DNA of 64,000 nucleotides, from positions 29,071,617-29,135,616 of the forward strand of contig JAJEKV010000005.1 in NCBI GenBank assembly GCA_021234155.1. Direction: 5' to 3'. A program made the translations under genes and the position numbers. The notes under the pieces were generated by a model. That model was not told where the DNA came from, searched no databases, and saw only the letters and a program-made list of their open reading frames with translations. This stretch comes from Isoetes taiwanensis (lineage: Eukaryota > Streptophyta > Lycopodiopsida > Isoetales > Isoetaceae). Below, one piece after another: positions 27,665 to 38,977 of this stretch (the first letter of the stretch is position 1; each line of letters begins with the position of its first letter).

Positions 27665-28124
27665 TGTGCCTTTGATATTTCTATTTTTGTCAATTTGTAC
27701 CGAGATTGTAAAGGATTCTTCCAAGCAAATTTTTTTGTGGTGAATAACGCAGCACCTGTAGATGCCGTTACATCGAGGGAGGCCATCATTTTTTAATATT
27801 ATTTTCCATCGGGGGCTACATATTTTGTCTTCCGATTTTGCCTTTAGAGTTTGCTTCGTTATTTGTTTCCACAATCCAATGCATTAGGTCTGAGCTACGG
27901 GCCGGTTTCATCTCTCGCCAGCAGGTCACGTGCAACAAGCATTTCTGCTTTTATGGGGCATTCAAAAATCAGCAAATCAATCGTTAGCTGCAAAGTTCCA
28001 TTTCTCCTTTGGTGAGTCCAATTCCAGGTACAATCTCTGTTTATAATAGAAAGTTAAAACCCAAATTTCTGCCCATTGATGTGCTTTTTCCATGTTTTGT
28101 TTTGCCAAGTTTTGTTGATAGGAG

Positions 28125-28415
28125 TATCGCTCTGATCATGAAATTCAATGGTGTACATTCTCCAAATGGTCCGATTCATTGCCCACAATCGCGGTTGACG
28201 ATATCCGGTCCGTGGCTAGCCGGACTTTGCAATTGTTCAGCTCTTGCCTAGGTAGTTTAGTCCATTTGAGGTATAGAGCCCTGATCATGAAATTCAATGG
28301 TGTACATTCTCCAAATGGTCCGATTCATTGCCGTGATCTGTCAGAGTGGCTAGCCCGGACTTTGCAATTGTCCTCGGCTCTTGCCTAGGTAGTTTAGTCC
28401 ATCCGAGGTATAGAG
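28125..28415. repeat. Tandem duplication (about 145-bp copies)
   Basis: CTGATCATGAAATTCAATGG and the following 120 bases up to GTATAGAGCC occur at about 28132-28277 and again at about 28280-28415, with one diverged patch in the middle. Confidence 0.8.
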
Positions 28416-29100
28416 CCCGAATCAGCATCTAATGTTACCCAATAAGAGTTATAGTTAGTTGTCTTGGATTTACCCGCATGAAGAAAATATCCGAGCTTGG
28501 GTTTGTGGTACTTGATGCATATGTTCCAAAGACAAGCGCATATTGGATGGGATGAGTCACGAAAATAAGCACCTATATTAGGTAAGTAGCCTAATGCCCA
28601 TGTTTTGTTACAATTATTTTTGGTTAGTCGTGGATTGACAAAGTACTGATTGCTATGATTAGCCCCATCGCGATAATTAACCTTTTTCAATCCTTCCTCT
28701 TGCTATAGCAATTTTAGCATTTTACATGATGCAAACCATCCTTACCCATATAATTTTATGTTTCAAAGAGGACCTTGAAGCTGATGCTACTATTATCTTC
28801 CTTTATAGGGATCCTCGGATCCTTAAAACCCATCCGTTCGCTATTTCTTCGACAAATCATTTCCACATTGCATAACCAAACAGCTTTTTTTTTTGTTGCC
28901 CTTCTCCTCCTTCTTCTCCCATTCTTGCCTCTGTTTTCTTTCTAGGGATATGGAAATGGCCACAAAAGCATGATCTTAGTACCAAATGTTCTCTGGGCTT
29001 CCGATGTCCTCATGTCTTCATGGATCTTGCACAAGAAAAGAAGCATTGTTGGCTCAAAGCAGGGGATAAATGACAAAGTTGGCCATCTTGCAACATGAAA
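28416..29100. other. Unassigned MULE interior
   Basis: No recognisable coding sequence. Weak acceptor- and donor-like sites are present, but no exon could be confirmed. Confidence 0.3.
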
Positions 29101-29109
29101 AACTTCGGG

Positions 29110-29500
29110 CGCTTCTCCATGCAAATGGGTCGGAGTGATCTGCACCAATGAAGCGATAACAAGCCTTTATTTGCATTCTAAGAATTCAAGTTTTTTTCTT
29201 CTCTCAAGTTCCTCAATCTCAGTGACAACAATCTGTCAGGCCCTCTTTTTGCAGCCATAGTCAATATTACAAAGCTTCAAGTACTAGATATTGGAGCCAA
29301 TCTATTTTCGTTCTTATTTCCAACAGGTTTTGTAAGCTTCAAGAGCTATAATATTTCAGCTCATATGACAATAACTTTGCTCCTGCGCGAGGAGGAGCTA
29401 GGTGAACTTGCCCTATTTAGAAGTTCTTGATCTTGGGGAAGTTATTTCAACGGAAGTATTCCGTTTACATCACGCGTATTTTTAAAGGAAGAAGGATGCG
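29110..29500 (+). pseudogene. Captured leucine-rich-repeat receptor-kinase exon fragment
   Basis: The translation shows WVGVICTNEAITSLYLHS, the start of an LRR ectodomain. This is followed by LRR repeats FLNLSDNNLSGPLFAAIVNI, ITKLQVLDIGANLFS, and in a neighbouring frame LGELPYLEVL...GSYFNGSIP (about 29401-29464). The order and wording are like PXY/TDR- or CLV1-type kinases, which perceive peptide signals at the plasma membrane. Only a few repeats are present, with frameshifts and no kinase domain. It lies inside the MULE and is a captured fragment. Confidence 0.7.
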
Positions 29501-30650
29501 ACTTTGAAAGGTAAGCCTTCGGACCTCGGACCATCTTATCTTTAAAATGTCAAATAAGGACTTATCGGTCTTTGGAAGCTTGTTTTGTATGTATAACTCT
29601 AATGTTACTACTTTTATCCGGATCCTTCATTGTCTAGTACAATGTGCTTCGAGAAACACTTTTACTTGGCTAAGGTGACATGGGTTTACCTATGTTTCTT
29701 CATATGCGTGCTAAACAGATGACTTTTTGTGACATTGTGCAACGTAATAAACAAAGGTTGGTAACGCTTTTTTTATGTGAATTTTGAAGCTTGAAGGATA
29801 TTGTGCTCTATAGATGAAGATTTGTTAAGGTTGCTCTAAGCATAACTTATTCGATACACAAACCCCAATAAGATGGGAAATGGTGTTTTCAATTCACAAA
29901 GACCCCTCGTGAAACTATGCTTAACTTTAGCTTTAATTACAAGGGTCTCCACGTTTGGGAATGAACATCGACTAACCACTCTTTTTGTTATTTCTTCAAA
30001 ACAAAAAATAACATGGTTTGTTTTTCCAAATGTTGACTTTCAGTTCATACCATACCTTATGGTCATAACTTTTATAGTTGTTATCTCGGGGCATTTGTTT
30101 GTGGGGTAACACATTCTTTCTGAGGGAAACTTGATGAAGATAGGGACAAACTGCTTCAAATTGAAAATCTGTATATAGGTATGCCTTTTTTTCCCTTTTC
30201 TTGATGTAACAAAAGCATTGGATTTTGATTGGTTGCTTCATCATCGTCCTTTTGCATAATTAACTTGTGATTCCTAGAATTTGAAGCATCCTTTTCTATC
30301 TCTGGTCTTATATTAGTCTTTGATTTTTTTCTTTACTATGAAATACCAAAGTTAAACATGTTAAGGAAAAACAAAGAGAAAATGTTACAAATGATGATGT
30401 GGTATGTCCAAGCTATTGAGATCTTGACATGGGAATGCATGATATTAATTTGTATAAAACATATGCATATAGACGTTCTCAACCTGACTAGCACATGTCT
30501 CATTTTGAATCAACGCAGAGTAAGGGAATATTAAAAAATTTCACCAATCATTAAGATGGCCACATTCCTTTTAATTTCTCCAAGTGATGAGCTTTGAAAG
30601 GTATTTTAATTCCACCTCTTTGCCATATTAAGCTAAATTTACTGTGCTCA
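29501..30650. other. Unassigned MULE interior
   Basis: No recognisable gene. The short open frames here lack domains. Confidence 0.35.
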
Positions 30651-30656
30651 TACAGG

Positions 30657-30805
30657 GTTAAATGGCTGCTCCTTGAAAACAAAAGAAAACCTTGAGGTGA
30701 TGAGTGGCATACCAGTAGAAAGTTTGATGCTTGAGACCGATTCACCTTATGTGGGATTAAGCCTACACATGCAGGCGTGCAGTACAGCTCATCATCATGC
30801 CTTGT
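30657..30805 (+). pseudogene. Captured TatD-like deoxyribonuclease exon
   Basis: After an acceptor-like CATACAG, the frame reads LNGCSLKTKENLEVMSGIPV and then ESLMLETDSPY. This is the C-terminal metal-binding block of TatD-type DNases (usually CSLKT-EENL...IETDSPY). The next residues no longer match, and a donor-like GTACTACAG follows AAG at about 30812. TatD proteins are metal-dependent DNases. This is a single captured exon. Confidence 0.7.
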
Positions 30806-30812
30806 TGCATAA

Positions 30813-32290
30813 GGTACTACAGCTATGCTCTTTTTGCATTATATTTGCTCAATCTATGAGATTTCCTTGTGCTGTGTCTTAGGCAAGTTGCAAACTACTT
30901 GCAAGTAAGGGAAGGTTGACGTCCAACATTTGATTTCTACAATGATGTAATTATTATTGCACTCTTGCATCTTTCCAAGGTATTTTTTGCAAAATGTTCT
31001 TGAAACCAGGTTTTCAAGAAGTGGGCTCATGTGCCCCTGTATTTGTCTACATGAGAAAGGATGGGAAAATGTTGGCATTTTGCTTCTGCGGTCCACTGGT
31101 TAAGTTCAAAGAAAATTTTAACTCCACAATTTAACTTAACAGAAAGGTTATAAGGAACGTCCACAAGGTAATTCAAATTTCATTGATTTTTTCCTTTGAT
31201 GTTTACTGTTAATTTTGTTCTAGTTAAAATTGTGTTAACAATGAAATCATAGTGCCAAAGTAGTTGTGAATTCACCGGTATTCAGATAACTTTAGATAAG
31301 GAAGAGAGCATTGGACAATCCTCTTAACATTAAAATATGCATTTTTTAAGCTTATTACCATGATTGAAAAGTTCAATGTTGTACAAGAAATTCATTGCGG
31401 CATCCTTACATAAACATTTTTTTGGTTTCAAACATGTGGGGTTATATCCACTATTAGCATTTAATGTTTGATAATGCAATGCATGTGGAACACTGTGAAG
31501 CAAATTGTGAAGCATTCTCGAGATTCTTGAAGATCAAGGCAATTCATGATATCGCAAAGTCAGGACCCATGGTTGTACTTGTGAGCAGAGGGAAAAGAGA
31601 AATGTAATATCTTAGTGCAAATCTAAAAAATGCCCTTATATTTTAGGCTATTTGTCAGAATGCCTTCAAATTGCCCTTATTATTGCGGGCTACATTTAAA
31701 AGTGATATACAGCCGAGTTTCGTCGGCTTCGTTATTTGATAAAGGCAACGACGACGGCAACTTAGGTTGATCCTCACCAATCCTTCCTTTGGTACCCCAA
31801 GCTTGCAAAGAACACAAAGCCAAATATTAGCTTTTGTGAATATCAAGCAATCAGAGCCTCAATGAAGATTTGCTGCACAATCTTATGCCCCTATTTGGAT
31901 CTAAGTTCATTTTCTAAGCCATCATAGATGGAGGGATATTTGCCACATCAAACAACTAGTATTGGCTGCCGAACAAATGTTCATCTCTACTCAACATCAC
32001 GTAAGCTCTCAAACATCTCCTTGAAACCTTTAGAAACAAAACTGTAAACACAAATTTGGAGCAAGCAATCGAAGCAATTTCGTTCTCAGCACCCAAATTT
32101 TTTTTAACCCACAAGGGCAAAATCTGTGGATGGGATATTGCAACTTGGCTTCATAAACAATGTCTTTAAACCAAGGTAGATCCAACATTTCTTTCTATCA
32201 CATTAAGCACAACAAATACAATTCAATTTATGCTACTTTGCCCTAATTTCATATGCCTTTATTTTCTATAGCCTCTGGCGTGCCTTTTTG
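30813..32290. other. Unassigned MULE interior up to the LINE 3' end
   Basis: No recognisable coding sequence or defined repeat. Confidence 0.3.
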
Positions 32291-33313
32291 CTAGTTTTTT
32301 TTTTTTGAAGGACGACAAGCTTTATTCACCAACTAAAAACCAGAGCAACATAAAATGCAAAAACAGGATTATAACCCCAGTGGACAAACTGATCCAACTT
32401 GAGCACAACCACCTGCCTATGCAAAAGAATGAATTCGAAGGTAAGTATGCCAGATCAGTACTTTCTTCTCTTGATCAAGAGAAGAACAATTGTAAGCCAT
32501 AACAATTTTATTTTGCGCCCACTGAAGAACAATCTAATCTGCAGTATCTACGCCCTTAAAGATAAACAACCTCCTTCTCTTCCAGATTGACCATAAAAGT
32601 CAGCCACATGCGAGATGAAAAGCTCGTTTCCGTTGTTTGGGCCAAGCATCAGGATAGATAGCAAGCAAAATTTGCTGGCTAGATCGAGACGTGCCAAATA
32701 GGGTCAACAACCAAGACCATGCCTGCCGAAGCCGCTCACACAAGAAAAAACAATGCTCAATACTCTCAACCCTTTGCTGGCATAAAGGACAGAGCTCTGA
32801 AATCTGATTATCCATTTTATGGACTAACCTGTTGACTCTGAGGCTGCCACCACAAAACTACTACTTTGGGATGAAGCAGCTTATCCCATACCCATATCCA
32901 AACACTTTTCCATTGTGGCTGAGGGACCTGAAGATGCCACCTATTAGATGGAGGCAGGATTTCAGAATGCAAGAGCAATTTATACACAGAAGACACAAAC
33001 CGCCCTGGCTGAATATTCTGATGGCAACCCCATACGGCTACCTCAATCTGTGGACCAGAATCCTGTGGCAACAATGCAGCAATATGATTCCAGATTACTC
33101 TGTCCTACCTGTACAACAAGAACTTTGTTTTAAATGCTTCCCATGACATGAGATGACCAGACTCATACCAAGCTGCAATAGTGCTGATACCAGCTGCTAT
33201 CCACCGTCGTTGTGTCTTTGGATGAACAACCACACTAAGGGGCACATTCTCTGGAGTGTCCTGCAAAGGAATCCACCAGCATGGAGTGGACAACTGAAGA
33301 CATGCCTCGGGAT

Positions 33314-33885
33314 CAATGTTGTTAAAAAACCCGTTTTTTATTTTTAAAGTACTTCTATAAAAATCCTCACGTTTTTTAAAGGATTTTTATGATTTGGTAT
33401 GGCCAAAAATAAAAAATAAAAAAATTGCACATTCTTTGCACTGCTTTATTGGACATATTTGCTACTATTGAAATGCATATTTTTGCGACAAATTATAAGA
33501 CATAGCATGCAAACAAGTAAATCAGAAGCTTATGCTGCTATTAGAAACTATTAAGTTCAAGTACAAAGATATCATAGCTGTTTTACTATGCAACTCTTAA
33601 GAAAATTCAAAAAAACATTATTATAGAGGTTAAAAGGTATAAGAATTTTATATACAAGGATAAATAAGTTCAATAATATCATATATTCGGATAAAACAAA
33701 ATCACAGTCTAAGGATTTTTAAAGATTTTTTAAGATTTTTAAGGATTTTAAAGATTTTAAAGATTTTTAACGTATTTTATATAAAATACGTTTTTAAAGA
33801 TTTTTTTCAAAAATTTTAAAAATCTTCAAAAAATCTTAAAAACCGTTTTTTAAACGTACGGATTTTGACGTACTTAACAACGTTG
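33314..33885. mobile_element. hAT-like MITE inserted in the LINE
   Basis: The 572-bp AT-rich element has inverted ends: left CAATGTTGTTAA, right in reverse complement CAACGTTGTTAA. It is flanked by a perfect 8-bp duplication CTCGGGAT (33306-33313 and 33886-33893). Removing the element and one copy of the duplication rejoins the LINE protein around IDPEAC/INPE. The interior is full of AAAGATTTTTAA variants plus a palindrome around TTTTATATAAAATACG. It has no coding capacity. Confidence 0.88.
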
Positions 33886-36779
33886 CTCGGGATTAATATA
33901 GAAAAGTGACCTGACAATGTCCCACGCAGCAAGCAACCCCTTTAGAAAGGGAGAAGCATTAGGATATGGATGCATATGATAAAGCAAAGCCCAAGGAAGG
34001 AGGGGCTTAATGGTGGCCTTATGAAATGGGAGACAATGCTGAATCGACTGCACCAACAACCTCAGGCCAGGAGAATCATCCTTACCAATGAAAATCCTCC
34101 AAATGAACTTTGATATCATCACCTTGCTTTGGAGGTGAAAATCCAACATACCAAGACCACCGTTTGCCTTAGATCTAATGCATTTAGCCCAAGCTACCTT
34201 GACCAACTTTGCTCTAACTCATTTCCACCCCAAATAAAATTCGACGAATCACGCACAATCTCCTCCATCTTACAATCGCGGAGCTAATAGAGCAGGACGC
34301 CATGTAGACATGAGTATTACTAAGAACACATTTAGCCACAATTGATTCTCTAGGGCATGGGCCGGTTTAGTTTGTATTCCACCAAAACAAGTGCTTTTGC
34401 AACCCACTAATGATTTCATCCCAAGCAGAGACGAGAATTCCAACCGGGATACCAAGCAACTTTTTGTGGTATTGAGGAAGAATCTTCCATGGATAGTCCA
34501 AAATACGAGGGAGGGATGGGACTGCCCAACGTCCACAAAGTCAGACATTTTGCCACCTACAAGAACTCCTCGATGCTAAGGAGAATGTGTCTAATAATAG
34601 CTTAGCATTACGAAGATTCTCGCCTCGAATTAGGAACAAAAAGTGTCACCGGCATATTGGTTACATACCTCTTGAGAACCATCGTCCATTGGGAGGCCTT
34701 GAATAACGCCATCTTGGGTAGCCACGGAGAAGAGTGGGATAATACTTACTGCCACAAGAAAAGCAAAGGGTGCTAAGGGACAACCTTGCGAATTCCTCTA
34801 CCCACTACAAAATCTCTCGATGGCTCGCCCTAGAAAAGGGCCGAGATCCGGCTGATGTATGGAGCTTCATGACATTCCTTGTGAATGACTCCCCAAACCC
34901 AAGTGCAAGAAGACACTTCTCAAGAAACCCCAATCAACACTATCATAAGCTTTAGCAAAATCAAGCTTAAGATACATCGCTCTATGACCACAATAACGGG
35001 CCCAATATATTCCTTCATATCACGGCATCCACGTTGTTGAGAATACAACGGCGTGGGAGAAAGCCAGTTGTGTTATTTAGATAGCGTCACCAAGATGTCA
35101 TGGACTCTTTACGCCAATGTCTTAGCAAAGATCTTGTACCTGAGAGGAAAGCAATGTAATAGGTCGCCGGTTAGGAAATAGTCTTGGGTTCCTTGCTCTT
35201 TGGAATGAGAGATACAACTGTATTCAAAATCTTATCAAGGCTCCTAAATCTCGGAAACTCACAAAAGGCATCATATATGTCATCCTCAACCAGTCCAAGA
35301 CTTACGAAAGAATTCAATAGGAAAGCCATCAAGACCCGAGGGCATTTGTCCCTTTTCAAAGAGAGTCCGCGGCTGCTTTTAAGTCTTCCTTCGATATTAG
35401 ACTCAAGAAGCAACCTACGCTCTTCGAGAAACAATCGACACACCTTAGTCAACACGGCCAATTGCATGTCCTTCGAAGGGCAATGGGTGTCGTGCAAAAG
35501 AATGAAGAAAAGTGATGATGAAGATACTGCTTAAGATTTACCGGATCGGAGATAAGAGCGCCATCTGGCAACACCAAAGAATGTAATGTATAGAAGTGGC
35601 GAGTTTCCTTCCGCAAAAAAGAACTGGGTACATCTATCTCCGTCCTTGAACCACTGCAACCCTACCTTCACTTTGGCTTCAGTAACTTTTACAGTTTCCA
35701 TAACCTTGATCTGAGATAATAACTCCTTTTCTCTGACACCACTAGTATAACCACAAGCACGGAGTACTTCTAATTCCGATACAATGCGGTCAATAGTCCT
35801 CTAGCCCGGCAGACTCGACTCTCCCATATTCTTTTTGCAAATGACTTCCAGCTGCGGCACAACGGCTGCGACAACCCCAGACATGCCCCTACGAGGTGAG
35901 AAGGCCCGAGACCAAGCCCGACTATAGCCAAGTTTGAACTCCTCATCCTCCAAGTACTTGCAATTAAGCTTAAAAGTAGGTCTGGTAGGTCGATGACAAT
36001 AAGCCACATCATTAGTTAGAAGTTGTGGATTATGATGGGAACCTTGAGCTATCCGGAAGATTTGGCGACGAAAATCCGCTAGCGAGCATTTTGCACAAGT
36101 ATTAAAGTATCCTCTATCATGCCTTGCATAAGCTCGCCAGCTCTGTCCAACCATTACACCATGTGAAGGGTGATCACCATCAATCTCTATAAGTACGACC
36201 ATCATGTAAAAGGCGTAGCCATTGTTTCTTTCGAATCCTTGCACCGCCGGAGCCGCGACCACTTCTATCTCTTTCCAACTTCGACCATATTGAAGTCGCC
36301 AGCGAGCAACCATGCAACATTCGCCCAAAGTGGAGAACTTTACTCCTCGAGTTGCCCACAAAGCACCACCGACGAGGTCTATTATGAGCATATACATTTA
36401 TCAAACCCCATTCTTGGCCTTTATCTTTCCATTTGATTATTATCCACCGCCCCAAACCTATCTGTTTGAGTAAAAGTGACATCCGCGGATGACTTCCATC
36501 TGATAAAAGCACACCAGCCTTAGATGCATCAAAGAGACACCAAGACATTATAGTCCCGTCCAAATACATTAGCTACTTTATGTACATCACCGCGGCAGCA
36601 TTTATGCTCTTGGAGGCAACAAAAAGGTCGTAGAAAACTTAGACAGGTAAAGAGACAACCTGCTTCTTTTACTTGGGGAAGAAGCCACTCCCCTCACATT
36701 CCAAGACAAGAGGTTCATGTGGCCAACATATTATGTTCCACCTCCATACCAATAGAGCCAGCCTCAACCATGTCCATCT

Positions 36780-36975
36780 CGCATGGTTCTGAAGGGAGGT
36801 CAGCCCACCTCGTCCTAGAAATTGGCAAGGGGGAGCCTCCTCTCTGTTCCACCCTTCCACTGTTTTGTTCAGCACTTGGTGAGGGAGAGCCTCCTCTCTG
36901 CTCTACCCTCCCCCCATTATTTTGTTGGGTAACTGGCAAGGGAGAGCCTCCTCTCTCTTGCACACACAACTGCAT
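36780..36975 (-). repeat. Three tandem units encoding RVEQRGGSP at the end of the frame before LINE ORF2
   Basis: GGAGAGCCTCCTCTCTG followed by TTCCACCCT-like sequence recurs three times with a period of about 60 bp (about 36830, 36890 and 36945 on the plus strand). On the minus strand this encodes repeated EQRGGSPLP. The frame ends at TGA (36717-36715), overlapping the ATG of ORF2 (36718-36716) as ATGA. Confidence 0.7.
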
Positions 36976-36989
36976 GCATTGTGTCTTCT

Positions 36990-37131
36990 ATTACACTTTT
37001 CATAAAGATATTCCTCTTCTATACAAATTCTTCCGTTTAGGTTTTGAACGTCCAAGAGGTCTGCATGTGGCTGGTGCTAACATGCCTCCAATAGCATCGA
37101 AAACCACAAGAAACATTGGCTCCTTGTAAGT
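36990..37131 (-). pseudogene. Possible MURA (MULE transposase) C-terminal remnant
   Basis: A minus-strand frame reads LAPATCRPLGRSKPKRKNLY near the right TIR. It resembles the PP-T-RRPPGRPK-KR linker that precedes the zinc knuckle at the C-terminus of MULE/FAR1-type transposases. A Cys-containing stretch follows after stops. It is short, and the resemblance is from memory only. Its place next to the MULE TIR supports the reading. It could instead be the start of the LINE's first frame. Confidence 0.4.
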
Positions 37132-37282
37132 GTCACAACGAGACTGTGTAGGTTTGATAATTAAGTTTGGTGTGTAAAGACAAATTAGTAATTTATACGT
37201 ATATTGCATTTTGATAATTTTGAAACTCTAAGGGCATTTTAATAATTTCATAAACCTATAGAGGCATTTTGGTAGTTTTCCC
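37132..37282 (-). repeat. Right TIR of the MULE
   Basis: The reverse complement begins GGGAAAACTACCAAAATGCC and follows the left TIR with scattered substitutions through CACCAAACTTAATTATC. Confidence 0.78.
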
Positions 37283-37293
37283 TATTCGTAATG

Positions 37294-37931
37294 AACGGCA
37301 CCTTTAAATTATGCCATTATTCTTCCAAAATTAGAATCACGAGAATAGGATCAGTATTCTCGGGGCGGTAGCTTTCCACGCATTGTGCTTTCTTCTTCGA
37401 AATCGACCTCTACGCGCTTCCCCTGCATTGTGCTTTCTTCTTCCAGAAATCCCGACCTATGGCTTGCTTCTGGCGCTTGGCAATATAAAATATCATTTCA
37501 AGGCATTGAAAAGAAGCAATTTCAAGCTTTCAAGCTGGAAGATTTCAAGCCGGAAGAGCCATCTTGGCCTTTTCTCACATTCTGGACATGGTTTTGCACA
37601 AGAATTGCTTCCTGCTGCTTTGCTCTGGCAAAGAAAGACAGTAGCTACTCCATTGCTGCCGATTTAGTTGATGACATCCTACAAAAAATACTCTAAATCA
37701 TTCCCTTGTTTCTGGAGGCTAGGCTTGAATCGGACCTTTCAAAAACCCATCTTCTAAGCAAAAGTTTGGGACCTCTTCTATCGATGCTAAGCCAAACTGG
37801 CAGGTTGCATCATTTGGATAACATTTCTTGCCGCATGATTTGCCGCGCTTGAAGGCCTGGGCTATGGCGGGTTCTAGAACTTCCCAAGCTTCATTGGCAT
37901 AACCGGATAGGTGGAAATTTAAAGGTGCCGT
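37294..37931. other. Inverted-repeat-bounded segment, possible MITE
   Basis: GAACGGCACCTTTAAATT (about 37294-37311) recurs inverted as AATTTAAAGGTGCCGTTC (about 37914-37931). The bounded 638 bp has no recognisable gene. No clear target duplication was found, so the element class is unknown. Confidence 0.45.
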
Positions 37932-38977
37932 TCGATGCGTCTTTGTAATTGCCATGAGTGGGACATTCCGCTGTAAAAGGGCTCGTGCCCGCCAAGCGAG
38001 TGGGGCACCCTGGCGAAGCATGGGTCTGCCCGCCTTCGTGCCTCGCCTCGTTTGGCAAGCACCCGTACGAGCCATTCTGGCTAATGTCCTCCTCATGGCA
38101 ATTACCTACAATATTGTATAGGTGTTTAGGGTTGTCCCTTTGCCTAGTGATAGTCGTATGAGCACTCTAGTACCCCTCGACAGGCGGCCAAAGCTACATG
38201 CCATCTGGATTTTTTGCTGAGGGAGGGATACAATGCATATCTTGAACGAATACATCTCTTTCACCATCTCTTACCTCACTGAACTGAGCGCCATTTGACT
38301 GTCTAAGATCCATGTACTACTTTCATAAGGGCAAACGTGAAACTTGTGCTGGAGAGATTCTTGATTTCATTCAGGTGCCACCTGATGAACTTATGCTCTT
38401 AGCTCCACTTTGATTCGAATCAATTGGTTGCCCTCCTGCCAAATTTCTATGGAGGGCAAAAACTCCTTTGCTAATCTGCCTGCTATCCCTCATACCTTCT
38501 TCTGATTTCATCTCTACTTGCACATACTTGGTCCACTCAATACTGATCTCCTTGAAGATACTTTGTTACTGAACATATTTTGTAGTTACGGCCCAAACGA
38601 GTATGGCATCATGCCTAACTTTTGTATTTTCTTTCAACTTAAATAACATAAAATCCTTTTTAAAGGAATTCCTCACATAGAACCTTTGGTTCATTCAAAC
38701 TTGAAAACAATGCCGAATTTGAATAAGCGCTGATGCTGCAATTTACGTCATTTGTGACAGCTGTATACACACTACATTTGAGTATGGTGGGCCTTGGCAC
38801 CTGATTGGGATATCCACTTGAATATCCATTCATCAAGGACAAGGGTGGTTTCGCAATGCATGAGATAAGGGTAAAGCTATGTACAAAATATTCAAAAAAT
38901 CAAACACCACCCTGGTTGAATATTTAACAAAATTTCCCATCACCTCTAGAAACAAGCCAAAGAACATGCTCTGACAT
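37932..38977. other. Intergenic stretch downstream of CCDC61/VFL3
   Basis: No gene recognised. Short frames such as minus 38842-38660 show no domain. Confidence 0.35.

Larger units (their letters stand above)
32294..36975 (-). pseudogene. LINE (plant L1-type non-LTR retrotransposon), nearly full length, degenerate
   Basis: Read on the minus strand. ORF2 begins with the ATG at 36718 (MNLLSWNVRGVA), the classic start of the endonuclease. INVYAHN (about 36390; usually INVYAPN) belongs to the same endonuclease. The reverse transcriptase has FAKAYDSVDWGFL (about 34950) and NQYAGDT in place of the NQYADDT catalytic block (about 34665). The C-terminal finger reads CPLCQQRVESIEHCFFLC (about 32790-32735), followed by an in-frame stop at 32600 and further matching sequence to about 32415. 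A poly-T run at 32294-32306 is the poly(A) tail. Many frameshifts are present. A 572-bp MITE splits it at 33314-33885. Target duplications were not found. Confidence 0.85.
26745..37282 (-). mobile_element. Mutator-like element (MULE) with long TIRs, captured exons and nested insertions
   Basis: Left end GGCAAAACTACCAAAAT and right end (reverse complement) GGGAAAACTACCAAAAT open inverted repeats that align for about 150 bp with small differences. The flanks TATTCTTAA (26736-26744) and TATTCGTAA (37283-37291) are a 9-bp duplication with one mismatch, the hallmark of Mutator elements. Near the right end a minus-strand stretch resembles the C-terminus of MURA transposases. The 10.5-kb interior holds LRR-kinase and TatD exon fragments, two local tandem duplications, and a minus-strand LINE split by a MITE. 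Confidence 0.75.
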
